A stretch of 64,000 nt of DNA from Jiangella alba (lineage in GTDB: Bacteria; Actinomycetota; Actinomycetes; Jiangellales; Jiangellaceae), in assembly GCF_900106035.1 (NCBI RefSeq), contig NZ_FNUC01000003.1:558001-622000 (forward strand), written 5' to 3'. Made by a program: the position numbers and the translations under genes. Positions 45,062-53,560 of this stretch are shown in pieces. The notes beneath the pieces were generated by a model that was not told the origin of the DNA, searched no databases, and saw only the letters and a list, made by a program, of their open reading frames with translations. Numbering within the stretch: the first letter of the stretch is position 1; each line of letters opens with the position of its first letter.

Positions 45062-46410
45062 TGGGCCGGATCGTCCGCATCGACCTCCGCCGCGGCGTGG
45101 CCGCACTGGCCGCGCTGCTGATCGGCGGCGTGACCCTCGCCGTGCTGTTCAACGACACCGAGATGTGGGCGGGCCGCTGGACGGCGCTGGCGATGTACCT
45201 GCGGGTCACGCTGATCGTCGTCGTCCCGCTCACGCTGGCGGCGGGGGCGTGGCAGGGCGGCCGCGACCGGCGCCGGCGCATCGAGGACCTGCTGGCCAGC
45301 ACGCCGCGACCGCGCTGGCAACGGACCACGGCCGCCTGGGCCGCCGTCGCGACCGGCGTCGCGGGCGGGTACCTGGCCGCGGCCGCGATCCTGGCGGTGC
45401 TCGTCGGCCGGGTCGCGACCTACTCCAGCGGCGGCTGGTGGTGGTACGTCGTGGTCGCCATGCTGGCCTTGGGCGCGGCCGCCGCCGTCGGCTACGCCGC
45501 GGGGACCCTGCTGCCGTGGCGGCTGACGGCGCCCGTGCTCGGGTTCCTGGGCTACCTGGGCATGGGGCTGCTGACCTACGTCGTCGACGGTCGCAGCTGG
45601 CTCAGCCCGGCGCTGAACAACGTCGTCGACGGCGTCTACCTGCCGCTGGGCGACCACCTGCTGCAGGCCGCCTGGTTCACGCTGATCGGGATCGCCGCGC
45701 TCACGCTGATCGGAAGCCAGCGCTGGTGGCCGGTCCTGGCGCCGGCCGCGCTCGCCGCCGCGGCCGGAACCGTGCTCGCGTCCGGACCCGCCCACGAGCG
45801 GTTCGAGCCCGACCCCGTCGCCCGCGAGATCGTCTGCGTCGAAGGCGATCCGCAGGTGTGCACGTCGCGCGAGACGGAGTTCCTGCTCGACGACTACGTC
45901 ACGGTCGCTCGCGAGACACTGGCCCGGTTCGACGGCATCGACGGGCTCCCGGACCGCGTCCAGGCGGTGCTCAGCTACGACGACCTCGACGACGGCAGCA
46001 TCTACACGTCGGTCGGCCAGTACATCTCGTGGTCCGGGAGCCTCGCGCCCAGGGCGGAGTTCGGCTCGGAGCTCGAGGTCGACCTCGTCCACAACGTCCT
46101 GCCCGGCCGCTGGTGCGACAGCGGCACCGACGCGAACGCTGCCGAGCTGGTGAGCGACCTCGCCGACGCTGCCATGCTGTGGGCCGGCGTCGACCCGGCC
46201 TCGGGCAGGGTCGCCGAGACGGACGGCGGCGGTCACATCGCAATGACCGACAGCCGCGCGCGGCATGCGGACCCCGTCGACGGGGCACTGCACGTGGCGC
46301 TGACCTCGCTGCCGCGCGCCGAGCAGCTCGACTGGATCGAGCGGTACATCGTGGCCGGCCGGGACTGCGATCTGACGGCGCTCGCGGCGCTCCGGGACGA
46401 GTTGCGGTGA
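45061..46410 (+). CDS. ABC-system membrane protein with soluble C-terminal domain
   Basis: 449 residues. About six TM segments (residues about 5-240), then about 200 residues of soluble domain with SYDDLDDGSIYTSVGQYISW, VHNVLPGRWCDS and ADAAMLWAGVDPASG. The layout resembles ABC permeases fused to a peptidase-like (M1-type) domain, but I see no HExxH zinc motif, so the peptidase idea stays weak. It is translated immediately after the ATPase (TGATG). Confidence 0.7.
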   Translation: MGRIVRIDLRRGVAALAALLIGGVTLAVLFNDTEMWAGRWTALAMYLRVTLIVVVPLTLAAGAWQGGRDRRRRIEDLLASTPRPRWQRTTAAWAAVATGVAGGYLAAAAILAVLVGRVATYSSGGWWWYVVVAMLALGAAAAVGYAAGTLLPWRLTAPVLGFLGYLGMGLLTYVVDGRSWLSPALNNVVDGVYLPLGDHLLQAAWFTLIGIAALTLIGSQRWWPVLAPAALAAAAGTVLASGPAHERFEPDPVAREIVCVEGDPQVCTSRETEFLLDDYVTVARETLARFDGIDGLPDRVQAVLSYDDLDDGSIYTSVGQYISWSGSLAPRAEFGSELEVDLVHNVLPGRWCDSGTDANAAELVSDLADAAMLWAGVDPASGRVAETDGGGHIAMTDSRARHADPVDGALHVALTSLPRAEQLDWIERYIVAGRDCDLTALAALRDELR

Positions 46411-47015
46411 CGCGGCTGCACGTGCGGTCCCGGTACGGCCCGGAGGTCGTGGCCGGCGTCATGGTGGTCGCGCTGCTGGCGTGGGCCGCTGCCGAGTGGC
46501 TGTCCAGCCGCCCGTACTTCGACGGTCCGCAGGCGCGGCCGCCGGTCGCGGCGCTGGCCCCGGTGTTCGCGGCCGTGCTGGTCTCCGTCACGCTGGCCGG
46601 CGCCGACGAGGAGCTGGAGCGGTCGGCGGCGCGGCGGTGGTGGCCGATCCGGCTGGCGCACGTCCTGATCGCGACGGCGGTGTGCGCGGCTGCGCTGGCG
46701 CTGACCGGGCTCTGGGAGCCGACGCGGTGCGGCGCGGCCGAGCTGGCCCGCAACACCGTCGCGTCCGTGGGTCTGGTGACGGTCGCGACGGCCCTGGCCG
46801 GCGCCGCGCGGGCGTGGGCGCCGGTGATCGCGTACACCGGCGTGGTGTACCTGGCGGCACCGAAACCCGTGATCGCCTCGACCGCCTGGTGGACGTGGCC
46901 GGTGCAGCCCGCGTCGGCGCCGCTGGCGTGGTGGGCCGCGGCCGCGTGGTTCGCCGCCGGGCTCGTTCTCTATGCGCGCAACGGCGCGCGAGTGGCCGCC
47001 GACCGGGAGGCCTGA
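46407..47015 (+). CDS. Membrane protein of the sigma/ABC operon
   Basis: 202 residues from GTG, overlapping the previous stop (GTGA). Five or six TM segments (e.g. GPEVVAGVMVVALLAWAAAEWLS, PVAALAPVFAAVLVSVTLAG). Probably the second permease-type subunit of this ABC system. Family not recognised. Confidence 0.65.
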   Translation: MTRLHVRSRYGPEVVAGVMVVALLAWAAAEWLSSRPYFDGPQARPPVAALAPVFAAVLVSVTLAGADEELERSAARRWWPIRLAHVLIATAVCAAALALTGLWEPTRCGAAELARNTVASVGLVTVATALAGAARAWAPVIAYTGVVYLAAPKPVIASTAWWTWPVQPASAPLAWWAAAAWFAAGLVLYARNGARVAADREA

Positions 47016-47047
47016 TCGGGCCGCGCTGCTGTGGCAGGGTAGAACGC

Positions 47048-47362
47048 ATGGCCAACCCGCCCGAACGCCGTGAGTACGACATCGACATCCCGGCGGAGGT
47101 CGAGCCCGGCACGTACGCCGACTTCGCCTCCATCTGGCACACCGCAGACTCGTTCGTCCTCGACTTCGCCGTCCTGAAGCGCCCGCCGAAACCGTCCGTC
47201 GGCGAGGACGGGAGCCGGGTGCTGAAGGTGCCGACGCGGGTGGTGACGCGGGTGCGGGTGCCGCCGAGCCAGGTCTTCGAGATCATGAAGGGCCTGGAGA
47301 AGCAGCTGTCCATGTGGGAGCGCAGCCACGGCGTCAAGCGCCGGCCGCCGGAAGACTCCTAG
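47048..47362 (+). CDS. DUF3467 family protein
   Basis: 104 residues. The start REYDIDIPAEVEPGTYADFASIWHTADSFVLDFAVLKRP is the DUF3467 pattern, and VVTRVRVPPSQVFEIMKGLEKQL completes it. Small soluble protein of unknown role. It is 32 bases after the ABC-operon membrane protein and may be part of the same transcript. Confidence 0.75.
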   Translation: MANPPERREYDIDIPAEVEPGTYADFASIWHTADSFVLDFAVLKRPPKPSVGEDGSRVLKVPTRVVTRVRVPPSQVFEIMKGLEKQLSMWERSHGVKRRPPEDS

Positions 47363-47365
47363 CGC

Positions 47366-47587
47366 GTGGGCAACGTCCTGCGCATCGTCATCGGCGTGGG
47401 CGGGCTGGTCGCCGCCGGCTGGTCGGCGCTGCGGACGCTGCGGCAGCGCCGCGACGAGCGCGCGGCCGGCGACGAGCGCGCGGCCGGCGATGAGCCCGCG
47501 GCGGACGACGAGCGGCCGTCGTTCGCGCGGGCGTTCGCGATTCTCGGTGCGACGGCCGTCGGCGTCGCGCTCACGCTGCTGATCTGA
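47366..47587 (+). CDS. Small two-TM membrane protein with a short repeat
   Basis: 73 residues from GTG 47366, three bases after the DUF3467 stop. Two TM segments (VLRIVIGVGGLVAAGWSAL and AILGATAVGVALTLLI) are separated by a charged loop with the repeat RAAGDERAAGDEPAAD, two direct copies of a 15-base unit. Function unknown. Confidence 0.6.
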   Translation: MGNVLRIVIGVGGLVAAGWSALRTLRQRRDERAAGDERAAGDEPAADDERPSFARAFAILGATAVGVALTLLI

Positions 47588-47596
47588 GACGTGAGA

Positions 47597-47632
47597 GTCC
47601 GCCCCGCCGGGCGTGTGGGTGGCGGGGCGGAC
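47597..47632. terminator. Bidirectional terminator hairpin
   Basis: GTCCGCCCCGCC (47597-47608) and GGCGGGGCGGAC (47621-47632), 12-bp perfect stem with a 12-base loop, between convergent genes (the small membrane protein and CsbD). Confidence 0.7.
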
Positions 47633-47644
47633 GGGTCTGCGGTC

Positions 47645-47819
47645 GTCAGCGCCTGAAGGCGTCCTTCACCTTCTCGCCGGCCTGCTTCAGGTCGGACTTG
47701 GACTGATCGGCCTTGCCCTCGGTCTCGGCCTTCTCGTTGTCCGTGACCTTGCCGAGCGCCTCCTTGGCCTCGCCCTTGGCCTTCTCCGCGGCGTTCTTCA
47801 TCTTGTCGCCGGCACCCAT
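47645..47819 (-). CDS. CsbD-like general stress protein
   Basis: 57 residues from ATG 47819; the stop is at 47646-47648. The sequence MGAGDKMKNAAEKAKGEAKE, ALGKVTDNEKAETEGKADQS and KSDLKQAGEKVKDAFRR is the CsbD-like (UPF0337) pattern of amphipathic Lys/Glu-rich repeats. It is too short for most gene finders. These proteins accumulate under stress in many bacteria. It ends at the bidirectional terminator. Confidence 0.82.
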
Positions 47820-47871
47820 GAGTGCTCCCTCCGTCGTGTGTCCTTCGGCCCGTACCCCAGGGCCGCGCGGA

Positions 47872-48348
47872 CTATTCGGAGGGGCAGATGTCGGTGGCCT
47901 CGACGCGGGCGATGACGCGGTCGGCGATGGAGCTCAGCGCCTTGATGTCGTCGTCGGTGAGGACGTCGAAGAAGTGCCGGCGGACGGCGTCGACGTGCGA
48001 GGGGGCGGCGGCCTCGATGGCGGCCCGGCCCTCGGGGGTCAGGACGATGAACGCGCCGCGCCCGTCGGACGAACACTCCTCGCGGCCGATCAGGCCCCGC
48101 TTCTGCATGCGGCTGAGGTGGTGCGACAGCCGGCTCTTCTCCCAGCGCATCGCCTTGGCCAGCTCGGACACCCGCAGCCGGGCGTCGTCGACGTCGGTGA
48201 GGTGGACGAGGACCTCGAAGTCCTGCATGGACAGCATCGACTCGGTCTGCATCTGACGGCTGAGCGCCGCGCCGAGGACGGTGTTCATGCGCAGATACCC
48301 GCGCCAGGCGTCCTGCTCGCCGTCGTCGAGCCACCGTGTCTCTGCCAT
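47872..48348 (-). CDS. MarR family regulator beside yceI
   Basis: 158 residues from ATG 48348. The wing and HTH are SMQDFEVLVHLTDV, RVSELAKAMRWEKSRLSHHLSRMQKRGLI and SDGRGAFIVLTPEGR. It is divergent from the YceI gene, with palindromic operators between them, so autorepression and control of yceI are likely. The CsbD gene lies 52 bases past its stop, so it is probably transcribed separately or read through. Confidence 0.88.
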   Translation of the reverse strand: MAETRWLDDGEQDAWRGYLRMNTVLGAALSRQMQTESMLSMQDFEVLVHLTDVDDARLRVSELAKAMRWEKSRLSHHLSRMQKRGLIGREECSSDGRGAFIVLTPEGRAAIEAAAPSHVDAVRRHFFDVLTDDDIKALSSIADRVIARVEATDICPSE

Positions 48349-48370
48349 GTTTGCCAGTGTACGGAATAGT

Positions 48371-48423
48371 TGACACGTCATCCAAGTTCGATAATCTGTG
48401 ACGCGTCAACAAAGTTAGTTGAC
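48371..48423. promoter_or_regulatory. MarR operators and yceI promoter
   Basis: TGACACGTCA (48371-48380) and the perfect palindrome TGACGCGTCA (48399-48408), plus GTCAAC-N7-GTTGAC (48405-48423). TTGACA (48370-48375) is a consensus -35 embedded in the first site, with a -10-like TAATCT at 48392-48397 (16-base spacer). A bound MarR dimer would block the promoter. Confidence 0.6.
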
Positions 48424-48453
48424 CACAGACCGCCCCGGCAAGGAGAACGAACG

Positions 48454-49011
48454 ATGACCACCACCACCGACCTGACCCAGTTGACCGGCGACTACGCGCT
48501 GGACGTGGCGCACACGCGGCTCGGCTTCGTCGCCCGGCACGCCATGGTGACCAAGGTGCGCGGCGCCTTCAACGAGTTCGAGGGCACGGCCCGCATCGAC
48601 GGCGCCGACCCGCGCAACTCGTCCGTCAACATCGTCATCAAGACCGCCAGCGTCGACACCCGCAACGAGCAGCGCGACGGCCACCTGCGGACGAACGACT
48701 TCTTCGAGATCGAGACGTACCCGGAGATCACCTTCGCCTCGACCGCGATCGACCAGTCGGACGAGACGACGTTCAAGGTCACCGGCGACCTCACCATCAA
48801 GGACGTCACCAAGCCCGTCAGCTTCGAGCTCGAGTTCACGGGCGCCGCGACCGACCCGTTCGGCAACCAGCGCGTCGGCTTCGACGGCTCGCTCCAGATC
48901 AACCGCAAGGACTGGAACGTCACCTGGAACGCCCCGCTCGAGGCCGGCGGCGTGCTGGTCAGCGAGAAGGTGACGCTGGAGTTCGAGATCTCGGCCATCA
49001 AGCAGGCCTGA
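48454..49011 (+). CDS. YceI family lipid-binding-type protein
   Basis: 185 residues, AAGGAG upstream. The YceI pattern GDYALDVAHTRLGFVARHAMVTKVRGAFNEFEG, VNIVIKTASVDTRNEQRDGHLRTNDFFEIETYPEITF and the C-terminal LTIKDVTKPV is complete. YceI proteins form a beta-barrel that binds isoprenoid-like lipids. No signal peptide, so it is cytoplasmic or non-classically located. Control by the divergent MarR is likely. Confidence 0.92.
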   Translation: MTTTTDLTQLTGDYALDVAHTRLGFVARHAMVTKVRGAFNEFEGTARIDGADPRNSSVNIVIKTASVDTRNEQRDGHLRTNDFFEIETYPEITFASTAIDQSDETTFKVTGDLTIKDVTKPVSFELEFTGAATDPFGNQRVGFDGSLQINRKDWNVTWNAPLEAGGVLVSEKVTLEFEISAIKQA

Positions 49012-49033
49012 GGCCACCCTCCGCGGTTCCTCC

Positions 49034-49067
49034 GACGCCGCGTCCGGCTGAGGCCGGGCGCGGCGTC
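49034..49067. terminator. Hairpin after yceI
   Basis: GACGCCGCG (49034-49042) pairs with CGCGGCGTC (49059-49067), with an inner CCGG stem; a 9-bp GC-rich hairpin 22 bases after the stop of yceI. Confidence 0.5.
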
Positions 49068-49134
49068 GTCGCGCCATTGACATGGAACGGTGTGCCGTAT
49101 TCCATGACGGGCACCCCCCGCCCTGGAGGAATCC

Positions 49135-50721
49135 ATGCGAACCGTTCCCGTCATGCTGGCCGGCGTCGTCGCGCTCGGCCTGCTGAGCACCCCCGCGAGC
49201 GGCGCGGACGTCGCCGCCGGGCCGACCTGGTCGCCCGGCACCCCCGACGTCGTCATCGCGCAGGCCACGCAGGGCAAGAAACTGCACTTCCCGAACGCCG
49301 AGCGGCTGGCCGACGGGTCGGTCGTCGCGGTCGCCCGCGAAGGCGCCGGCCATACCGGCCAGGACGGCCGGCTGCTGATGCTGTCCAGCGACGACGGCGG
49401 CCAGACCTGGTCCGAGCCCGAGGTCGTCTACGACAGCCAGTACGACGACCGCGACCCGATGATCACGCAGCTGTCCTCCGGCCGGCTGCTGCTCAGCTGG
49501 TTCCAGATCGACTACTCCGTGCGGCCCGCGGAGCCGATGGGCACCCGCGTCGCGCACAGCGACGACGGCGGCGCGACGTGGTCGGAGCCGGTCGTCGTGG
49601 ACTCGATGCTCAGCGGCGAGTCGGACATCGTCGACACCTACGAGCTGGGCTGGAACGGCAGCCACGGCCAGGTCAAGGAGCTGCCCGGCGGCGACCTCAT
49701 CATCCCGCTGTACGGCACCGTCCCCGACGACAAGTGGCAGAAGGCGACCGTCGTCCGCAGCACCGACGGCGGCGAGACGTGGTCGGCGGCGACGGAGTCG
49801 CTGGTCGCGTCGGCGACCGGCACGCACTACCAGGAGCCGGTGCTGACGGTGCTGCCCGGCGGCCTCGTGCACGCGCTGCTGCGCATCGGCACGGCCGCGT
49901 CGACGATGGGCGCGGTGCACTCGCAGGAGTCGTGGTCGCGTGACGGCGGGCGGACGTGGTCGGCGCCCGCGGAGATCGACCTCGTGACCTCGTCGGCGCA
50001 CACCGAGGTGCTGCGCGACGGCTCGGTGTTCCTGGCCTACGGCGACCTGTCCGGGCACTTCACCGACCGGCGGGGCACGGTGGGCGCGGTGATCCGGTCG
50101 CCGCGGTCGCCGTGGAACGGCGCCGCGCGCGAGCTCGTCTGGGACTCCGGGACCGGCGACCAGGCCAACCCCGCCGTCGTCGAGGTGCGGCCCGGCCGCG
50201 TGCTCGTCATCGGGTTCGACTCGGCCGCCAGCCGGCTCGTCGGCACGTTCGTCTCCGTGCCCGAGATCCGGCCGGACCGCCCCGACCCGCGCCGCGTCGA
50301 CCTCGCCGCGCTGGTGTCGTCCGGCGAGGCGAGCGTGACGACCGACATGACGCACGTGCAGGCGGGCCGGCCGGGCGTGGGCGTGCTGGGCGCGATCGAC
50401 GGCGTGGTCGGGTACTGGGACGCCGCGTGGGCGCCGAAGGCCGCGCCGGCGTCGTACACCGTCGAGTTCGACCGGGCCCGCCGGTTGTCGTCGGTCGGGG
50501 TGGCGCTGAAGCCCGGCTACGCGTCGGGCGCGGTGGTGTCGGTGCGGTCGGGCGGCGCCTGGCGCGACGTCGGCACGCTCGACTCCGTCGTCCGCTGGGG
50601 CGACGACCTCACCTGGTTCGGCGCCCCCGGCCTGGCCGACGCCGTGCGCGTCACCGTCACGTCGTCGAACGGCTGGGCTGTGCTCGCCGAGTTGGGCGTC
50701 CGCGGCCCCGTCGGCGGCTGA
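49135..50721 (+). CDS. Secreted sialidase-like exo-glycosidase (BNR repeats)
   Basis: 528 residues with a Sec signal (VMLAGVVALGLLSTPASGAD). Four Asp-box motifs are clear: SSDDGGQTWSEP, SDDGGATWSEP, STDGGETWSAA and SRDGGRTWSAP; the FRIP-like start NAERLADGSVVAVAREG lies before the first. The six-bladed propeller is followed by about 110 residues of a discoidin-like (F5/8) domain with a RPDPRRVD-type linker. Family members release sialic acid or related terminal sugars. I do not see the usual FRIP Arg, so a true sialidase is not certain. Confidence 0.8.
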   Translation: MRTVPVMLAGVVALGLLSTPASGADVAAGPTWSPGTPDVVIAQATQGKKLHFPNAERLADGSVVAVAREGAGHTGQDGRLLMLSSDDGGQTWSEPEVVYDSQYDDRDPMITQLSSGRLLLSWFQIDYSVRPAEPMGTRVAHSDDGGATWSEPVVVDSMLSGESDIVDTYELGWNGSHGQVKELPGGDLIIPLYGTVPDDKWQKATVVRSTDGGETWSAATESLVASATGTHYQEPVLTVLPGGLVHALLRIGTAASTMGAVHSQESWSRDGGRTWSAPAEIDLVTSSAHTEVLRDGSVFLAYGDLSGHFTDRRGTVGAVIRSPRSPWNGAARELVWDSGTGDQANPAVVEVRPGRVLVIGFDSAASRLVGTFVSVPEIRPDRPDPRRVDLAALVSSGEASVTTDMTHVQAGRPGVGVLGAIDGVVGYWDAAWAPKAAPASYTVEFDRARRLSSVGVALKPGYASGAVVSVRSGGAWRDVGTLDSVVRWGDDLTWFGAPGLADAVRVTVTSSNGWAVLAELGVRGPVGG

Positions 50722-50731
50722 CCCCCGTCCT

Positions 50732-50785
50732 CATGATCATCAATGATCCGACCCCCTCTGGGTGGTTGGATCATTGATGATCATG
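50732..50785. repeat. 18-bp-arm inverted repeat
   Basis: CATGATCATCAATGATCC (50732-50749) pairs perfectly with GGATCATTGATGATCATG (50768-50785), loop of 18 bases. The arms are AT-rich in a GC-rich genome. It lies between the sialidase stop and a membrane protein gene transcribed the same way. Confidence 0.75.
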
Positions 50786-50927
50786 GGCTGATGTGTCCGA
50801 CGTCACTGCGAGCATGACGCGTCGGCGCCTGTGGAGCGCCGCGGCGGATCACGACGGGTGGGACTGATCGTGGCCGTCGAACTCTCGGCGCGGAGCTGTG
50901 CCCCGCGTCGCATGTGGGGGAGCAGTG

Positions 50928-51704
50928 ATGAGCGACATGCAGAATCCGATCGAACCCGAGCCGCTCGCGACACGGCCCAGTCGGGCTCCGATCGTGCTCG
51001 GTGTGGTGTTCGCGCTGGCGGCGGGCGGCGCTATCGGCGGCGCCGTCGGCGCGAGTGTGGCGGGCGGGAGTGAATCCGGCGACCTGGAACAGCGTCTGAG
51101 CGATGCCGAGGCGGAGCGTGACGATCTGGCTCAGCGTCTCGAGGACGCGCAGGCTGATGCGGGAGCCGCGACCGAGGAGGCGCCCCCGGCCCGGCAGGAG
51201 CCGACCGACCCGCCGTCGGACGAAGAGCCGCCTGCTGATGAAACGCCCGCTGACGAGCCGGTGGCCGCCGCGCCCGATGGCAGCCGAGGGAGCCCGTTCC
51301 CCGTCGGGACTCCGGTGGGCAACGACGACTGGGAGATCGTGGTCGGCGAGCCGCGAGAGGCGTGGGAGGAGATCCTCGACGAGAACGAGTTCAACGAACC
51401 GCCGGCCGAAGGCATGGAGTTCTACATCGTGCCGGTGACCGCCACCTACACCGGAAGCGAGAGCGGTATGGCGTGGGTCGACCTGACCTTCCAGTTCGTC
51501 GGCAGCGACAGCGTCACGTACTCGGACTACTGCGGTGTCATCCCGAACGACCTGGCCGACGTCGGCGAGCTCTACGAGGGCGGTGTCGCCGAGGGCAACA
51601 TCTGCGTCGCCGTACCCGCGGGCGCAGACGGCCTGTGGACGGTGTCGACGACGTTCGGCGAGCCGCTGTTCCTCACCGCCGACGCGGCCGCGACGGGCAC
51701 CTGA
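50928..51704 (+). CDS. Coiled-coil membrane protein, first of three similar ones
   Basis: 258 residues from ATG 50928, with GGGGGAG upstream. A TM segment (IVLGVVFALAAGGAIGGAVGASVAG) is followed by a coiled coil (LEQRLSDAEAERDDLAQRLEDAQAD), an acidic Pro/Glu linker, and a C-terminal beta-rich domain of about 110 residues (MEFYIVPVTATYTGSESG, WVDLTFQFVG, TYSDYCGVIP) of the telokin/DUF4352-like kind. The C-terminal part is probably extracytoplasmic. No function is known. Confidence 0.7.
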   Translation: MSDMQNPIEPEPLATRPSRAPIVLGVVFALAAGGAIGGAVGASVAGGSESGDLEQRLSDAEAERDDLAQRLEDAQADAGAATEEAPPARQEPTDPPSDEEPPADETPADEPVAAAPDGSRGSPFPVGTPVGNDDWEIVVGEPREAWEEILDENEFNEPPAEGMEFYIVPVTATYTGSESGMAWVDLTFQFVGSDSVTYSDYCGVIPNDLADVGELYEGGVAEGNICVAVPAGADGLWTVSTTFGEPLFLTADAAATGT

Positions 51705-51753
51705 CAACGGCGATGGCGCTGGTCAGAGGGATCTGACCAGCGCCATCGAGTGG

Positions 51754-51827
51754 GGTGAGTGACGGGACTTGAACCCGCGACTTCCTGGACCACAACCAGG
51801 TGCTCTACCAGCTGAGCTACACCCACC
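51754..51827 (-). tRNA. tRNA-His (anticodon GUG)
   Basis: 5' G-1 at 51827 pairs with the discriminator C at 51754, as in bacterial tRNA-His. Anticodon loop TTGTGGT, T arm perfect. CCA is encoded (51751-51753). Confidence 0.95.
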
Positions 51828-51881
51828 ATGCGTCCCCAACGGGGCACGGCTGAACAAGTATACGGTGCGCGGAGGGGTGGT

Positions 51882-52505
51882 CTAGTCGCGGGCCGGTTCG
51901 TCGCGCGCTTCCTTCATGACGGAGACCGCGGCGGCACGCGAACTGACGCTGTCGGGGCCGGGCATCGGGACGAACACCGTGCGCCGGTAGTAGCGCAGTT
52001 CGTCGATGGAGTCCTTGATGTCGCCGAGCGCGCGGTGGTTGCCGGTCTTGGCCGGGCTGGCGAAGTACACCCGCGGATACCAGCGGCGCACCAGCTCCTT
52101 GATCGACGACACGTCGATGTTGCGGTAGTGCAGCCAGCCCTCGACCTCGGGGAGGTCGCGCGCGAGGAACAGGCGGTCCATGTGGACGGTGTTGCCGGCC
52201 AGCTGGGCCTTCGACGGCTCCGGCACGTGCGCCTTGATGTACTGCATGACCAGGGCGTTGGCGTCGTCCATGGTGACGCCGCCGGCGAGCTCGGTGAGCA
52301 GGCCGCTGGTGGTGTGCATCTGGCGCACGACGTCGTTCATCTGTTCCAGCGCGGCGTCGGGTGGGCGGATGACCACGTCGACGCCGTCGCCGAGGACGTT
52401 CAGCTCGGCATCGGTCACGAGCACGGCCACCTCGATGAGCGCGTCTCGCTCGAGGTCGAGGCCGGTCATCTCGCAGTCGATCCACACCATTCGATCGTTG
52501 GTCAC
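51882..52505 (-). CDS. orn: Oligoribonuclease
   Basis: 207 residues from GTG 52505 (ATG 52490 is an alternative). The DEDDh motifs are [20 protein letters not shown] and [18 protein letters not shown]. The enzyme degrades short oligoribonucleotides, including pGpG, and is essential in many bacteria. The upstream tRNA-His is on the same strand. Length is close to the family's usual 180-200 residues. Confidence 0.95.
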   Translation of the reverse strand: MTNDRMVWIDCEMTGLDLERDALIEVAVLVTDAELNVLGDGVDVVIRPPDAALEQMNDVVRQMHTTSGLLTELAGGVTMDDANALVMQYIKAHVPEPSKAQLAGNTVHMDRLFLARDLPEVEGWLHYRNIDVSSIKELVRRWYPRVYFASPAKTGNHRALGDIKDSIDELRYYRRTVFVPMPGPDSVSSRAAAVSVMKEARDEPARD

Positions 52506-52530
52506 GCGGACCACCCTATTGGCATCTCGC

Positions 52531-53439
52531 CTAGTGGCGTCGGCGCCGGCGCCCAGCCGACGGCGGATCGGTGTCGTCGGCGGCGTCGGGGGCGGGCTCG
52601 TCGGGTTGATCGGGGCGCGAGCGGGCCGCGACGAACGCGAGCAGGACGATCACCGCGGCGGCGGCCACGACCACCGCGGCGGCCTGCCAGTACGGCCGTC
52701 CGTTCACGATCATCACGACGGCGGCGACGGCGGTCGCGAGGGACCCGTAGACGGCCAGTTCGGCGACGGACGGGATGACGATCGGCAGCGATCGGCGCGG
52801 CGCGGGAACGGGCTCCGGCCCGGGCGTGGCGGCCGGGATGCGGCGGGTGTCTGCCCGGCGGGTGTCCGCCGCGCGTGTGTCCACCGGGCGTGTGTCCGCC
52901 GACGGCGGGTCGTGCGGCGTGGTGGGGGCGGACGGCGTCGCCGGGGTGGACGGCTGGCGGCCGGCCCGTCGGGGGCGGGGCACGGCGTCGGGGAAGGCGG
53001 TCCACGGTTCGGCGCCGGGACGCAGCGGTGCATCGCCGGGCGCGACCGGCCGCTGGAAGGACGACGTGCTGTCGGGTGCGGGGGCCGCGGGCGTCGTGGG
53101 GCCGGTGCTCCGGGCCGCGCGCCGTCCAGCGGCGAACCGCTCGGCCGCCCGTCCCGCCGCGACCGCCCGCGCCGCCGCCCCTTCGTCGACCGGCCCCGGC
53201 CGGCCGGCGACGGGTCCCGGCGGTCCGGCGGCGGGTCCCGGCGGTCCGGCGGCGGGTCCCGGCGGGCCGGCTGGTCCCTGCCGTCCGGCGGTGGGTCCTG
53301 GCGGTCCGGCGGGCGGCTCACCTGCCCGGCCGGCGGGTCCTGGCGCGTCGTCCGGTGCCTCGTCGGGCGGCGCCTCGGGATCCGGCGCGTCACCGGACCG
53401 GCTCGCCGCCCGCCGGCCTGCCTGACGGCGCTTCGCCAC
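52531..53439 (-). CDS. Membrane protein with collagen-like Gly-Pro repeats
   Basis: 302 residues from GTG 53439, GAGGAG upstream. The N-terminal half is a Gly/Pro/Ala-rich disordered region with tandem units like PPGPAAG, encoded by a 21-bp DNA repeat at about 53213-53272. Two TM segments near the C-terminus ([21 protein letters not shown] and [23 protein letters not shown]) precede a basic tail. I do not recognise the family. The repeats may be collagen-like but lack a strict G-X-Y register throughout. Confidence 0.65.
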   Translation of the reverse strand: MAKRRQAGRRAASRSGDAPDPEAPPDEAPDDAPGPAGRAGEPPAGPPGPTAGRQGPAGPPGPAAGPPGPAAGPPGPVAGRPGPVDEGAAARAVAAGRAAERFAAGRRAARSTGPTTPAAPAPDSTSSFQRPVAPGDAPLRPGAEPWTAFPDAVPRPRRAGRQPSTPATPSAPTTPHDPPSADTRPVDTRAADTRRADTRRIPAATPGPEPVPAPRRSLPIVIPSVAELAVYGSLATAVAAVVMIVNGRPYWQAAAVVVAAAAVIVLLAFVAARSRPDQPDEPAPDAADDTDPPSAGRRRRRH

Positions 53440-53530
53440 CGGTACTCCTCGCAGCGTGGAACGGACGATCGGGTGTGCGGCAGAGCCTAGTCCCGAATGA
53501 TCGCCGAACCCACCCGAACCGACTTGAGTC

Positions 53531-53545
53531 CGAAAACCATTCTCA
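53531..53545. promoter_or_regulatory. Zur-like box
   Basis: CGAAAACCATTCTCA matches the actinobacterial Zur core TGAAAAtcATTTTCA at most positions. TTGAGT (53524-53529) and TTAGGA (53547-53552), 17 bases apart, overlap it, so a bound Zur would block the promoter. The gene begins at 53561. Confidence 0.55.
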
Positions 53546-53560
53546 ATTAGGATCCGCGTC

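Noticed and set aside
47613-47915. A plus-strand frame over the CsbD gene
   Set aside because: It is antisense to a good CsbD-like coding sequence and has no independent support.
49135-50721. Confident sialidase assignment
   Set aside because: Four Asp boxes are present, but the FRIP Arg and a catalytic Tyr/Glu pair could not be fixed by eye, so the substrate remains open.
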